Shown: in pieces, positions 35,130 through 44,296 of the stretch | Layout: every line of letters begins with the position of its first letter | How positions within the stretch are numbered: position 1 is the first letter of the stretch | DNA from: Marinobacterium weihaiense | GTDB lineage: Bacteria; Pseudomonadota; Gammaproteobacteria; Pseudomonadales; Balneatricaceae | Assembly (NCBI RefSeq): GCF_019061305.1 | Contig: NZ_JAHQZT010000020.1 | Coordinates: 1 to 50,908, forward strand | DNA length: 50,908 bases | Direction of reading: 5' to 3' | Made by a program: the position numbers and the translations under genes | The notes under the pieces: generated by a model | What the model saw: only the letters and a program-made list of their open reading frames with translations | Databases searched by the model: none | Told to the model about the DNA's origin: nothing

Positions 35130-35687
35130 ATGAGCAATACCGCCTTGATCATCGTTGACCTGCAGAACGACTATTTCCCGCAGGGCCGCTGGCCGCTGGT
35201 GGGCATCGAAGCGGCGGCCGCCAACGCGGCTCGTGTACTGGCTCGTTTTCGTGAGCGCGAACTGCCGATCTTTCACATCCGTCACGAGTTTGCCGCGGCT
35301 GACGCGCCCTTCTTTGCCCCCGACACCGAAGGCGCGCGCATTCATGCCAGCATGCAGCCGCGGGACAGCGCGCAGGAAGTGACGGTGCTCAAGCACGAAG
35401 TGAACAGTTTCAAGGGGACCGAGCTGCATGACGCCCTGCAGGCACGCGGCATTGAAAAACTGGTCATTGTCGGCGCCATGAGCCACATGTGCATTGACGC
35501 CGTGGCGCGGGCGGCGGCGGATCTGGGCTATCAGAACACGCTGATCGAGGATGCCTGTGCCACGCTGGATCTGGAATTCAATGGGGTTCAGGTGCCGGCG
35601 GCCCAGGTCCATGCCGCCTTCATGTCGGCGCTGGCCTTCGCCTATGCCGAGGTGACCGATACCGACCGCTGGCTGGCCACGGCCTGA
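35130..35687 (+). CDS. Isochorismatase/nicotinamidase-family cysteine hydrolase
   Basis: The 185-residue protein has the complete triad of the family: Asp10 (ALIIVDLQNDYF), Lys88 (VLKHEVNSF) and Cys121 (GAMSHMCIDA), with a cis-peptide-type GAMSHM. Members hydrolyse amides, isochorismate or related compounds; the substrate here is not predictable. The ATG follows ACGGAG. It probably answers to the divergent GlxA-type regulator. It converges on priA with only 5 bp between the stop codons. Confidence 0.9.
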   Translation: MSNTALIIVDLQNDYFPQGRWPLVGIEAAAANAARVLARFRERELPIFHIRHEFAAADAPFFAPDTEGARIHASMQPRDSAQEVTVLKHEVNSFKGTELHDALQARGIEKLVIVGAMSHMCIDAVARAAADLGYQNTLIEDACATLDLEFNGVQVPAAQVHAAFMSALAFAYAEVTDTDRWLATA

Positions 35688-35692
35688 TTGCC

Positions 35693-37897
35693 CTAGTAAC
35701 TGTCGACCGGATCCACATCCAGGGTCCAGCGTACCCGGCGCGCTTCCGGGTGCGCCTGCATCAGCCCGATCAGCACCGACAGCGCCTGATGCAGCGGCTT
35801 GCGCTGGCCCGCTTGCAGCAGCATCTGGGCGCGGAACAGGCCGGCCCGCTTCTCCATCAATGAGGGGAAGGGACCGATACACTGAACCCCGGCCGGCAGT
35901 AACTGTTGCTGGTCGCTGAGCTGGCGCAGGCTGAGCAGAAAGTTCTCTGCCAGTCCCTGGCGGGTGGCTTCGGCGCGAATCAGCGTGTGGTGGGCGAACG
36001 GCGGCAGATGACCGCCCCGGCGCAGGCGCAGTTCCTCACGGGCGAAGGCGTCGTAGCCGGCATGCACCAGGGTTTTGAGCATCGGATGCTCGGCATTGAA
36101 GGTCTGCAGCACCACCTCGCCGGGCAAATCGGCGCGCCCGGCACGCCCGGCTACCTGCAGGATCAGCTGGGCGGTTTTCTCCATGCCGCGAAAGTCGGCG
36201 CTGAACAGTCCCGCATCCGCATCGAGAATGGCGACCAGTGTCACGCGGGGGAAGTGGTGCCCCTTGGCCAGCATCTGGGTGCCGACCAGAATGCAGGGTT
36301 TGCCTGTGTGTACCTGATCCATGATCTGATCCAGCGCGTGCTTGCGCTGGGTGCTGTCACGATCCACGCGCAGTATCGGGGTATCGGGGAAATGCGTTGC
36401 GAGGCGGTCTTCCACCCGTTCGGTGCCGCTGCCGGCCGGGCGCAGCTGCTGACTGCCGCACTGGGCGCAGCCGCGCGGAATCGGTGTCTGCCGGTCGCAG
36501 TGGTGACAGTGCAGGTGCGGCGGTTGGCGGTGCAGGGTCATGCGCGCATCGCAGCGGGTGCAGTCCACCGGGGTGCCGCAGTCGTGGCACACCAGCGCCG
36601 GCGAGAAGCCGCGCCGGTTGAGAAACAGCAGTACCTGGGTGTCGCGGTCAAGGTGTTCGCGGATGCGGCTGATCAGCGGTGCGGATAGTCCGGCGTCCAG
36701 CTGCTGCTGGCGGATGTCGAGCAGCTCGAACCTGGGCGGCTTGGCATTGCCTGCACGGCGGGTCAGGCGCAGGTGCTGGAAGCGACCACTCAGGGCGTTG
36801 TGCAGGGTTTCCAGCGCCGGGGTGGCACTGCCGAGCAGGATCGGGATGTCGTGCGCGCGGGCGCGAAAAATGGCCAGATCGCGGGCGTGATAGCGGAAGC
36901 CGTCCTGCTGCTTGAACGAGCCGTCATGTTCTTCGTCGACGATGATCAATCCCGGCGACTTGAGCGGGGTGAAAATCGCCGAGCGGGTGCCGATCAAAAT
37001 CCGTGCGCTGCCTTCTCGGGCCCAGAGCCAGGCGTCCAGCCGCTGGCGGTCGGTCAGGCCCGAATGCAGCGCCAGTACCGGCACCCGAAAGCGCGCCTTG
37101 AAGCGGGCAATGGTCTGGGGGGTCAGACCGATCTCGGGCACCAGGACCAGCGCCTGCTTGCCGGCCTCGATGCAGTGCTGGATCGCCTGCAGATAGACCT
37201 CGGTCTTGCCCGAACCGGTAACGCCTTCCAACAGCATGGGAGTAAAGCCTTGTGCCTGGTGCACCGCGTTGACAGCGGCCAGCTGTTCGTCATGCAGTGT
37301 CAGTGGCGCTTCGCGTAGAATATCCAGGCCGGTGTCATTGGCGTGGAGCAGGGCCGGCTGGTGTTCAAACGACTCGGCCAGCCCCTTTTCCGACAGCGCC
37401 TTCAATAGTGCGGGGTTGCCGCCCTCGGCCCGCAGCGCGTCGGTGCTGATACCTTGTGGATGTTCCTGTAGCAGGGTCAGCAGCTCGCGCTGGCGTCCGG
37501 CGCGAGCGGAAAGCGCCTCGATATCGGCGGTGGCGCTGGCACGCCATAAGGTTTGATGCTGAAAACGGTCCGGCTGCCCCTGGCGCAGAAGTACCGGCAG
37601 GGCCTGTTGCAGGGCATCGCCCAATGGGTGTTGATAATAACGCGCCGCCCAGTGAGCCAGAGCAAACAGGTCCGGTGTCAGCACCGGTGCCGTATCGAGC
37701 AGTTCCAGGGCCGGTTTGAGCTTGTCGGGCGGCACCTCACTCTCGGTGGCTATTGCCACCAGCAAGCCGATCACCTCACGTCGACCAAAGGTAACGCGTA
37801 CGCGGCAGCCCGGCTGTGCCGTTTCCGGGCCATATATGGGCGGCCGGTAGTCGAACAGGCGATAAAGCGGTGTCGGGATGGCAACACGGAAAATCAA
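35693..37897 (-). CDS. priA: Primosomal replication protein N' (PriA helicase)
   Basis: PriA restarts stalled replication forks. The protein of about 734 residues has the N-terminal 3'-DNA-binding domain (FRVAIPTPLYRLFDYRPP), Walker A LLEGVTGSGKTEVYLQ, the DEEH box IIVDEEHDGSFKQQ, and the zinc cluster CHDCGTPVDCTRC ... CHHC ... CAQC. Helicase motif VGTQMLAKGHHFPRVTLV comes later. The start is taken as TTG at 37897 because GAGG stands seven bases upstream and the family begins there; a longer TTG start at 37933 is possible. Confidence 0.96.
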   Translation of the reverse strand: MIFRVAIPTPLYRLFDYRPPIYGPETAQPGCRVRVTFGRREVIGLLVAIATESEVPPDKLKPALELLDTAPVLTPDLFALAHWAARYYQHPLGDALQQALPVLLRQGQPDRFQHQTLWRASATADIEALSARAGRQRELLTLLQEHPQGISTDALRAEGGNPALLKALSEKGLAESFEHQPALLHANDTGLDILREAPLTLHDEQLAAVNAVHQAQGFTPMLLEGVTGSGKTEVYLQAIQHCIEAGKQALVLVPEIGLTPQTIARFKARFRVPVLALHSGLTDRQRLDAWLWAREGSARILIGTRSAIFTPLKSPGLIIVDEEHDGSFKQQDGFRYHARDLAIFRARAHDIPILLGSATPALETLHNALSGRFQHLRLTRRAGNAKPPRFELLDIRQQQLDAGLSAPLISRIREHLDRDTQVLLFLNRRGFSPALVCHDCGTPVDCTRCDARMTLHRQPPHLHCHHCDRQTPIPRGCAQCGSQQLRPAGSGTERVEDRLATHFPDTPILRVDRDSTQRKHALDQIMDQVHTGKPCILVGTQMLAKGHHFPRVTLVAILDADAGLFSADFRGMEKTAQLILQVAGRAGRADLPGEVVLQTFNAEHPMLKTLVHAGYDAFAREELRLRRGGHLPPFAHHTLIRAEATRQGLAENFLLSLRQLSDQQQLLPAGVQCIGPFPSLMEKRAGLFRAQMLLQAGQRKPLHQALSVLIGLMQAHPEARRVRWTLDVDPVDSY

Positions 37898-37982
37898 ATC
37901 GGAACCTCGACAAGGGCTGTGGGCAGGCAGCAATGGGTGCAGTCTAGGGGTTTTGGACGGGACTGGGAATGGCTGTTTTTCC

Positions 37983-38011
37983 TTGCCCGTCGCCTGGGGG
38001 GGGCGTATAAT
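37983..38011 (+). promoter_or_regulatory. Consensus promoter of rpmE
   Basis: TTGCCC (37983-37988) and a perfect TATAAT (38006-38011) are separated by 17 bp that include a run of eight G. Transcription would start near 38018, leaving a leader of about 105 bases. Confidence 0.75.
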
Positions 38012-38017
38012 TTCGCG

Positions 38018-38122
38018 CCTTAGTTATACACACTGTGCTTATTAAAAGCGCACCATTAAATGTGCGGTGCCTGGCGTCAGATACGACCGGGTGGCGGCAC
38101 GCCAATTTTATCGAGGTTCAAG
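38018..38122 (+). other. rpmE 5' leader, candidate L31 autoregulatory element
   Basis: The predicted untranslated region is long for a ribosomal protein gene of 71 codons. It contains potential pairing such as GCACC with GGTGC (around 38050-38070). L31 leaders are known as protein-responsive elements in several bacterial groups, including gammaproteobacteria. The assignment here is inference from length and position. Confidence 0.4.
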
Positions 38123-38338
38123 ATGAAAGCTGGTATCCATCCGGAATACACCGAAATCAAAGTTACCTGCTCCTGCGGTAATGTCATGAACACCCGCTCC
38201 ACTTTGGGTGAAGACATGCTGGTCGACGTATGCAGCCAGTGCCACCCGTTCTACACCGGCAAGCAGAAGGAAGCGACTTCCGGCGGCCGTGTTGACCGCT
38301 TCAAAAAGCGTTTCGGTTCTCGTGGTTTCAAATCGTAA
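38123..38338 (+). CDS. rpmE: 50S ribosomal protein L31
   Basis: The 71-residue protein is the zinc-binding (C+) form, with Cys16, Cys18, Cys37 and Cys40 (CSC and [10 protein letters not shown]). The C-terminus [10 protein letters not shown] is typical. The ATG is preceded by GAGG. A rho-independent terminator follows 22 bp after the stop. Confidence 0.97.
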   Translation: MKAGIHPEYTEIKVTCSCGNVMNTRSTLGEDMLVDVCSQCHPFYTGKQKEATSGGRVDRFKKRFGSRGFKS

Positions 38339-38360
38339 GCGATTGCGCTTGTACGATTCT

Positions 38361-38390
38361 AAAAAGGCACTCATGGCGAGTGCCTTTTTT
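38361..38390 (+). terminator. rpmE terminator overlapping the thermonuclease start
   Basis: AAAAAGGCACTC (38361-38372) pairs perfectly with GAGTGCCTTTTT (38378-38389) around the 5-nt loop ATGGC, and is followed by a T-run. The AGG of the ribosome site for the next gene is in the left arm, and its ATG (38373) is the loop. Confidence 0.85.
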
Positions 38391-39149
38391 GTATCTGTCG
38401 TTTGCATATCAGCTCTTATGGGCCTGGTGTCTGGGCGTCAGGCTCTTGCGGCCGAGTGCCCGCGCCTACCCGGTGGCTTCCAGGCCCGGGTCGAGCAGGT
38501 CTATGACGGTGATACGCTGCGTCTGAGTGATGGTCGCAAGGTGCGACTGGTCGATATCAATACGCCTGAGCTTGGACGTGATGGGCGTGCGGACGAGCCT
38601 CATGCCGAGGCGGCCCGGCAGTGGCTGCGGCGTGCGGTACAGGGGCGCCGGGTCTATCTGCTGCCGGGCGCCGAGCGCGCGGACCGCTATGGTCGGCGGC
38701 TGGCACACCTGTATCTGCCGGATGGCACGCTGGCGGCTGAGTTGCTGGTGGCGCGGGGGCTTGGATATGTGCTGGCACGCAGCGCCCGGCCCGAGCTGAC
38801 AGCCTGCTTGTTCGCGGCCGAGACCTCAGCCCGGCGGGCCGGCCTGGGAGTCTGGCAGAGTGCGCCGCTGGCTGCGGAGCGGGTACGGCGCAGTGGCTTC
38901 GCCGTGCTGCAGGGGCGCATCAGCCGCATCACACCCACACGTCGAGGCACCTATATTGATCTGGATGATCATTTGGCGGTCTTCGTGTCCACATCCGTCA
39001 TGGCCGGTTCGCCCCGTTGGCAAATCGGGCGGCGCCTGCAGGTGCGCGGGTGGGTGGTGGACCGCCTGCAGCGGCATAAATCCTTGCGTCCGGGCCAGCA
39101 GCGCTGGCGTCTTGATTTGACGCATTCGCTTCATTTGAGGGGCGACTGA
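38373..39149 (+). CDS. Thermonuclease (SNase-like) family exported nuclease
   Basis: The 258-residue precursor has a signal peptide (about 1-27, ending ALAA). The staphylococcal-nuclease fold follows with YDGDTLRLSDGRKVRLVDIN then TPE (Arg58, Glu66) and DRYGRR (Arg108), equivalents of the catalytic Arg35, Glu43 and Arg87. The C-terminal 80 residues form an OB-like extension. The start at 38373 has AGG five bases upstream and gives a proper signal peptide; the frame stays open into rpmE but that part is not protein-like. Both the ribosome site and the start lie within the rpmE terminator hairpin, so expression may depend on read-through. Confidence 0.87.
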   Translation: MASAFFVSVVCISALMGLVSGRQALAAECPRLPGGFQARVEQVYDGDTLRLSDGRKVRLVDINTPELGRDGRADEPHAEAARQWLRRAVQGRRVYLLPGAERADRYGRRLAHLYLPDGTLAAELLVARGLGYVLARSARPELTACLFAAETSARRAGLGVWQSAPLAAERVRRSGFAVLQGRISRITPTRRGTYIDLDDHLAVFVSTSVMAGSPRWQIGRRLQVRGWVVDRLQRHKSLRPGQQRWRLDLTHSLHLRGD

Positions 39150-39248
39150 AGTCGCATTTGGCATCGTCTGAAGCACGGTTGTTGTGGATATTGCTTTTAT
39201 ATATGATGCAAGTCCGTCTTTTTACAACCTTAGTTGGAAACAGCAACC

Positions 39249-40493
39249 ATGTCTCAAGATTTTAAACAAGCTGCCCTCGATTACCACGAGTTTCCTCGTC
39301 CGGGTAAGATCAGTGTAGAGCTTTCTACCTCTGCTGAGACTTCGCGCGATCTGTCCCTGGCGTATTCGCCGGGCGTGGCCGAACCGGTCCGTGAGATCGC
39401 CAAGGATCCCGATGCAGCGTATCGCTACACTGCCAAGGGTAACCTGGTTGCCGTGATCTCCAACGGTTCTGCCATTCTGGGTCTGGGTGACCTGGGACCG
39501 CTGGCGTCCAAGCCGGTCATGGAAGGCAAGGCACTGCTGTTCAAGCGTTTCGCCAATATCGATTCCATCGATATCGAAGTGGACGCCGAGAGCCCGCAGG
39601 CCTTCATCGATACGGTTGCCCGTATTGCTGAAACCTTTGGCGGAATCAACCTGGAAGACATCAAGGCCCCCGAATGCTTCGAGATCGAGCGCGCTCTGAT
39701 CGAACGTTGCCAGATCCCGGTATTCCACGATGATCAGCACGGCACCGCGATTGTAACCGCGGCGGGCATGATCAACGCGCTGGAACTGGCCGGCAAAACG
39801 CTGGAAGAAGCACAGATCGTATGTCTGGGTGCCGGTGCTGCTGCCAGTGCCTGCATGAAGCTGCTGATCAACATGGGTGCCAAGGTCGAAAACATCTTCA
39901 TGCTGGACCGCAAGGGTGTGATCCACTCCGGTCGTGAAGATTTGACTCCGGAAAAAGCGGCATTTGCCACTGAAACCGACAAGCGTACTCTGGAAGACGC
40001 GGTTACCGGCGCTGACGTATTCGTTGGTCTGTCCGGCCCTGACCTGCTGTCACCGGAGAACCTGCTGAAGATGGCGGACAACCCGATCGTCTTCGCTTGC
40101 GCCAACCCGGATCCCGAAATCAAGCCGGATCTGGCACGCGCGACCCGTTCTGATGTGATCATGGCGACCGGTCGTTCCGATTACCCGAACCAGGTCAACA
40201 ACGTGCTGGGCTTCCCGTTCATCTTCCGTGGTGCGCTGGACGTTCGCGCAACGGCCATCAACGAAGAGATGAAAGCGGCGGCCGTACGTGCCCTGGCCGA
40301 CCTGGCGAAAGAGCCGGTCACGCCGGAAGTTCTAACGGCTTACGGCCTGCAGGAATTGTCCTTCAGTCGTGACTACATTTTGCCGAAGGCAACCGACTCC
40401 CGTCTGCTGGGTGCCATCTCCTATGCCGTGGCCAAGGCGGCTATCGACAGCGGTGTGGCACGTCTGCCGATGCCGGAGCACTATCCGCTGTAA
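39249..40493 (+). CDS. Malic enzyme (short MaeB-type)
   Basis: This enzyme decarboxylates malate to pyruvate, linking the TCA cycle to gluconeogenesis and NAD(P)H supply. The 414-residue protein has only the catalytic and NAD(P)-binding domains, without the phosphotransacetylase-like tail of E. coli MaeB. Typical segments are LAYSPGVAEPVREIAKDP, NLVAVISNGSAILGLGDLGP, IPVFHDDQHGTAIV and IVCLGAGAAASACMKLL. The start is the ATG at 39249; an upstream TTG at 39234 is less likely. A terminator follows. Confidence 0.95.
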   Translation: MSQDFKQAALDYHEFPRPGKISVELSTSAETSRDLSLAYSPGVAEPVREIAKDPDAAYRYTAKGNLVAVISNGSAILGLGDLGPLASKPVMEGKALLFKRFANIDSIDIEVDAESPQAFIDTVARIAETFGGINLEDIKAPECFEIERALIERCQIPVFHDDQHGTAIVTAAGMINALELAGKTLEEAQIVCLGAGAAASACMKLLINMGAKVENIFMLDRKGVIHSGREDLTPEKAAFATETDKRTLEDAVTGADVFVGLSGPDLLSPENLLKMADNPIVFACANPDPEIKPDLARATRSDVIMATGRSDYPNQVNNVLGFPFIFRGALDVRATAINEEMKAAAVRALADLAKEPVTPEVLTAYGLQELSFSRDYILPKATDSRLLGAISYAVAKAAIDSGVARLPMPEHYPL

Positions 40494-40509
40494 TCCCGTA
40501 TTGGGGTCC

Positions 40510-40538
40510 AAAAAACCGCTGCCTCGCAGCGGTTTTTT
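40510..40538. terminator. Bidirectional rho-independent terminator
   Basis: AAAAAACCGCTGC and GCAGCGGTTTTTT pair around a 3-nt loop, between the convergent malic enzyme and PBP1A genes. Confidence 0.92.
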
Positions 40539-40577
40539 TATGTCCGGCGGATGTGCCCGGCTGCCGCCAGGCACGGC

Positions 40578-43061
40578 TCAGTAGCCGAAGATGGCCTCGG
40601 TGGCTGGCGCCTCCAGCTGTTGTTCGGGGCTGCGAGCACGTTCACGCGGCACGTCTTCGCTGCGGAAGTATTCGTAGATCGCGTTTGTTTGGCCAGAATA
40701 GGCACGCTTGCCGCTGGCCGGATCGATGCGCACGCGGACCACACCCTGCGGGGCGGAAGGGCGGTTGTCCGGCATATCGATCAGCGCGTCTTCCATGAAA
40801 TCCATCCAGATCGGCAGGGTGCGGCTGCCGCCGTACTCACCGCGCCCCAGTGGCGACGGCTGGTCGTAACCCACCCAGGTCGTGGCCACCAGATCCTGAT
40901 TGAAGCCGCTGAACCAGACATCCTTCTGCTCGTTGGTGGTGCCGGTCTTGCCGGCCAGGTCCGAACGCTTGAGCACCCGGGCGCGGGTGCCGGTGCCGCG
41001 GTTGATGACATCACGCATGATGTCGTAGATCAAAAAGGCGTTGCGACGGGAAATGATGCGCGGTGCGGCCGTGGGCGTGGCAGCTTCCAGCTGTTCTGGA
41101 GGCAGCAGGTTGTTGAGCAGGACATTGTCGCCCGCGTTTTCGTCCCGGCTGGTATCGGGTGTGTTCGGGCTGGTCTCTGGCTCTGCCTCGGCCACCGTAG
41201 TGGCCTCAGGGCATTCCTCGCAGGCGCGCAACGGGTTGGCCGCCAGCAGTACTTCGCCCTGGTCGTTTTCGATTCGGCTGATCAGGTAGGGGTCAACCAG
41301 AAAGCCGCCATTGGCCAGGGCGGCATAACCGCGCGCGACCTGCAGCGGCGTAGCACCGGCACTGCCCAGCGACAGGGACAGGTTGGCGGGTACCTGGTCC
41401 GGATCAAAGCCAAACTTGAGCATGAAGGCGCGTGCCTGCTCAATGCCCAGTGCGCGCATCAGGCGAATGGAGACCAGATTGCGCGAGCGGTACAGGGCTT
41501 CACGCAGGCGGGTGGGACCATTGAAGGTGCCGTTGGCGTTTTCCGGGCGCCAGCTATCTTCCAGGCTGACATCATGAAACACGATGGGCGCATCATTAAT
41601 GATGGAGGCCGGGGTAAAGCCGTTTTCCAGTGCTGCCGTGTACAGGAAGGGCTTGAAGCTGGAGCCGGGCTGGCGATAGGCCTGGGTCGCGCGGTTGAAC
41701 TTGTTGTGATAGAAGCTGAAGCCGCCCACCAGCGAGCGAATGGCGCCATCGTGCGGGTCCAGTGCCACCAGTGCACCCTGTACATCCGGCATGCGGGTCA
41801 GGCGCAACTGATCCTTGTCATCCCGCATCACGCGGATGACATCGCCGGGTGAAAGCACGTCAGCCGGTCGTTTGGGCGCCGGGCCATTCCAGTATACGCT
41901 GCGGAAGGGGCGTGCCCACTTAATGCCCTCCCACGGCAGGCGGTCGTGACGGCCATCCGTGCGCAACAGGTCGGCACCTTCAGCGTCGACGGCCAGCACC
42001 AGCGCCGGCTCCAGCCCCGCGTAGGCGGTATGCTGGCGCAGGGCATTAAGCTGGTCTTCGGCGTTCAGTGTATCGAGTTCAATGCTGGCTTCGGCGCCAC
42101 GGTAACCATGGTCCTCGGTGTAATCCAGCAAGCCGCGGCGCAGCGCTTGTATAGCTTCAGCCTGCATGTCGCTGTCGACCGTGGTCCAGACGCGATAGCC
42201 ATCCGTGTACAACGCTTCACCGTACACGGCGAACAGCTGCTGGCGTACCATTTCGGCAATATAAGGGGCATCGAGCTCGATATCGCTGCGGTGATAACGG
42301 GCGGTCACCGGCGTAGCCACGGCTTCGTCGTGTGCCTGCTGATCGATGTAGCCCAGTGTCAGCATGCGGCCCAGGATCCAGTCGCGGCGCTCCAGCGCGC
42401 GTTCCGGGTTGGTGATCGGATTGAAAGCCGAAGGTGCCTTGGGCAAGCCTGCAATCATGGCCAGCTGGGCCAGGGTCAGGCTGTCGATGTCCTGACCATA
42501 ATAGGTATTGGCCGCCGCCTGGATGCCATAGGCGCGGTGCCCCAGGTAGATCTGGTTGACATACAGTTCCATGATCTCCTGCTTGCTCAGCTCCTGCTCG
42601 ATCTGCAAGGCCAGCAGGATCTCGATAAATTTGCGCTTGAAGGTCTGTTCGCGAGTCAGGAAAAAGTTCTTGGCCACCTGCATGGTAATGGTGGAGCCGC
42701 CGCTCTGAATGCTGCCGGTGGAGGCAAGTTGGAAAGCGGCGCGACTCAGGCCCTTGATATCAATGCCGAAGTGGTCGAAAAAGCGTGCGTCTTCAGCGGC
42801 CTGCAGTGCTTTGATAAAAGGATCGGGGATGGCCTCAAAGGTCAGTGGTCGGCGTTTCTTTTCCCCGAATTCGGCAATCAGCTTGTCGTCCGCCGAATAT
42901 ATGCGCAGCGGTGTTTGAAACTGTACGTCACGCAGGGTTTCGACGTCGGGCAGTTCCGGGCTGAAGTAATAGTACACTCCGGCAAAGGTCGCAGCGCCAG
43001 TAAAGACGCCGATCAGCGACAGAGTCAAGAGCCATTTAAATAACCGTTTCAGAATGCGCAT
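40578..43061 (-). CDS. mrcA: Penicillin-binding protein 1A (bifunctional)
   Basis: PBP1A polymerises and cross-links peptidoglycan in the periplasm. The 827-residue protein has a short cytoplasmic start, one membrane helix (about 10-33) and a glycosyltransferase domain with catalytic Glu90 (QAAEDARFFDHFGIDIKG). An OB-like insert and a transpeptidase domain follow, with SxxK in PGSSFKPFLYTAAL, an SRN motif and KTGTTNEQKD. The ATG at 43061 is chosen because residues before it are not family-like. It is divergent from pilM, the usual arrangement in Pseudomonas-like genomes. The symbol ponA is also used. Confidence 0.96.
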   Translation of the reverse strand: MRILKRLFKWLLTLSLIGVFTGAATFAGVYYYFSPELPDVETLRDVQFQTPLRIYSADDKLIAEFGEKKRRPLTFEAIPDPFIKALQAAEDARFFDHFGIDIKGLSRAAFQLASTGSIQSGGSTITMQVAKNFFLTREQTFKRKFIEILLALQIEQELSKQEIMELYVNQIYLGHRAYGIQAAANTYYGQDIDSLTLAQLAMIAGLPKAPSAFNPITNPERALERRDWILGRMLTLGYIDQQAHDEAVATPVTARYHRSDIELDAPYIAEMVRQQLFAVYGEALYTDGYRVWTTVDSDMQAEAIQALRRGLLDYTEDHGYRGAEASIELDTLNAEDQLNALRQHTAYAGLEPALVLAVDAEGADLLRTDGRHDRLPWEGIKWARPFRSVYWNGPAPKRPADVLSPGDVIRVMRDDKDQLRLTRMPDVQGALVALDPHDGAIRSLVGGFSFYHNKFNRATQAYRQPGSSFKPFLYTAALENGFTPASIINDAPIVFHDVSLEDSWRPENANGTFNGPTRLREALYRSRNLVSIRLMRALGIEQARAFMLKFGFDPDQVPANLSLSLGSAGATPLQVARGYAALANGGFLVDPYLISRIENDQGEVLLAANPLRACEECPEATTVAEAEPETSPNTPDTSRDENAGDNVLLNNLLPPEQLEAATPTAAPRIISRRNAFLIYDIMRDVINRGTGTRARVLKRSDLAGKTGTTNEQKDVWFSGFNQDLVATTWVGYDQPSPLGRGEYGGSRTLPIWMDFMEDALIDMPDNRPSAPQGVVRVRIDPASGKRAYSGQTNAIYEYFRSEDVPRERARSPEQQLEAPATEAIFGY

Positions 43062-43103
43062 GCTGACCTGCAAGAATCCGGTGGGAAAAAATAGAGCTGG
43101 ATC

Positions 43104-43109
43104 ATTATA
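43104..43109 (-). promoter_or_regulatory. Possible -10 box of the PBP1A gene
   Basis: TATAAT on the minus strand lies 43 bp ahead of the PBP1A start. No good -35 box is seen at the usual distance. Confidence 0.4.
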
Positions 43110-43219
43110 TAGGTGTAGAGTGCGTGGTCTACAGTGCACTGGCAGTTTAAATTGTCCTTGAATCAGGCTACATTGTGACCGTTTGCGGGACTTCACCTGA
43201 CTGATATAAGGAAAATGTC

Positions 43220-44278
43220 GTGCTCAGCTTTTTAAAGCCGAAGACTGCCGGCTGGGTGGGAGTGGATATAGGGTCCGCTTCCGTCAAACTGGTAGCACTC
43301 ACCCAACATGGACAGTCATATCAGATTGAAGGCTACGCGGTCGTTCCTCTGCCTCCGACCGCCGTGGTCGATGGCAATGTCGAAATACCGGATGAAGTCT
43401 CGGATGCCATTAAGCGCGGGCTCAAAATCTGTGGCATACCGCTGTCTCATGCCGTTACCGCGGTACCTTCTTCCGCTGTTATCACCAAACACCTCGAAAT
43501 CAGCAATGCCTTCATGGGGATGGAGCTGGAGGAGCAGGTACAGGTCGAAGCGGATCAGTTCATCCCCTATCCGCTGGAAGAAGTCGCACTGGACTTTGAA
43601 ATTCAGGGGCCGGTGGAAAAGGCGCCCGAGCTGAATGACATTTTGCTGGTGGCCTGCCGTCGTGATGACGCGGACAGCCGGGAAGACGCGATCAATGGTT
43701 CCGGCCTCAAATGTGAAGTCATCGATATCGATACCTATGCCATCGAGCGCACACTGCCGCTGCTGGAGCATGGCGAGCCCGGCGGGCAAGTGGTCGGTAT
43801 CGTCGATATTGGTGCCGCAACCCTGACGCTGAATGTGTTCAAGGGCAAGACCATCATCTACAACCGTGAGCAGGCATTTGGTGGCAACGATCTGACCAAC
43901 ATGATCCATCAGCTCAAAGGCATTGAAGTCGCTGAAGTCGAACGCATGCTACATGCCGGTGAGCTCGGTGAAGAGATCATGAACGAGCTGGTGCTGCCGT
44001 TCCGACAGACCGTTGTGCAGCAGATCTCCCGTGCCTTGCAATTCTATTACTCGTCCGGCTCTCAGGGGCAGCTTGGCAAGCTGTATCTGGCCGGTGGTGT
44101 GTCCGGGATTGATGGATTGGCCGAGATGGCAGCAGAAGAAGTGGGTATCCAGACGCTGGTGGCCAACCCCTTCCTGAACATGCAGGTTGCATCCAAGGTG
44201 AATGCAACCCGACTGCAGAAGGATGCCCCCAGCCTGTTGAAGGCCTGCGGCCTGGCACAACGAAGCTTCGATATTTAG
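43220..44278 (+). CDS. pilM: Type IV pilus assembly protein PilM
   Basis: PilM is an actin-like cytoplasmic ATP-binding protein that connects to the PilN tail. The 352-residue protein begins VGVDIGSASVKLVAL (phosphate 1 loop) and contains GIVDIGAATLTLNVFKGKTI and YLAGGVSGIDGLAEMAAEEV. The start is GTG with AAGGA upstream. First gene of pilMNOPQ. Confidence 0.97.
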   Translation: MLSFLKPKTAGWVGVDIGSASVKLVALTQHGQSYQIEGYAVVPLPPTAVVDGNVEIPDEVSDAIKRGLKICGIPLSHAVTAVPSSAVITKHLEISNAFMGMELEEQVQVEADQFIPYPLEEVALDFEIQGPVEKAPELNDILLVACRRDDADSREDAINGSGLKCEVIDIDTYAIERTLPLLEHGEPGGQVVGIVDIGAATLTLNVFKGKTIIYNREQAFGGNDLTNMIHQLKGIEVAEVERMLHAGELGEEIMNELVLPFRQTVVQQISRALQFYYSSGSQGQLGKLYLAGGVSGIDGLAEMAAEEVGIQTLVANPFLNMQVASKVNATRLQKDAPSLLKACGLAQRSFDI

Positions 44279-44296
44279 GGATCATAGGGATTATGT

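Noticed and set aside
38208-38372. Upstream extension of the thermonuclease frame into rpmE
   Set aside because: The extra residues are out-of-frame L31 sequence and would hide the signal peptide that begins at 38373.
40551-41852. 433-codon frame antisense to the PBP1A gene
   Set aside because: It mirrors the codon bias of PBP1A, which is clearly the real gene.
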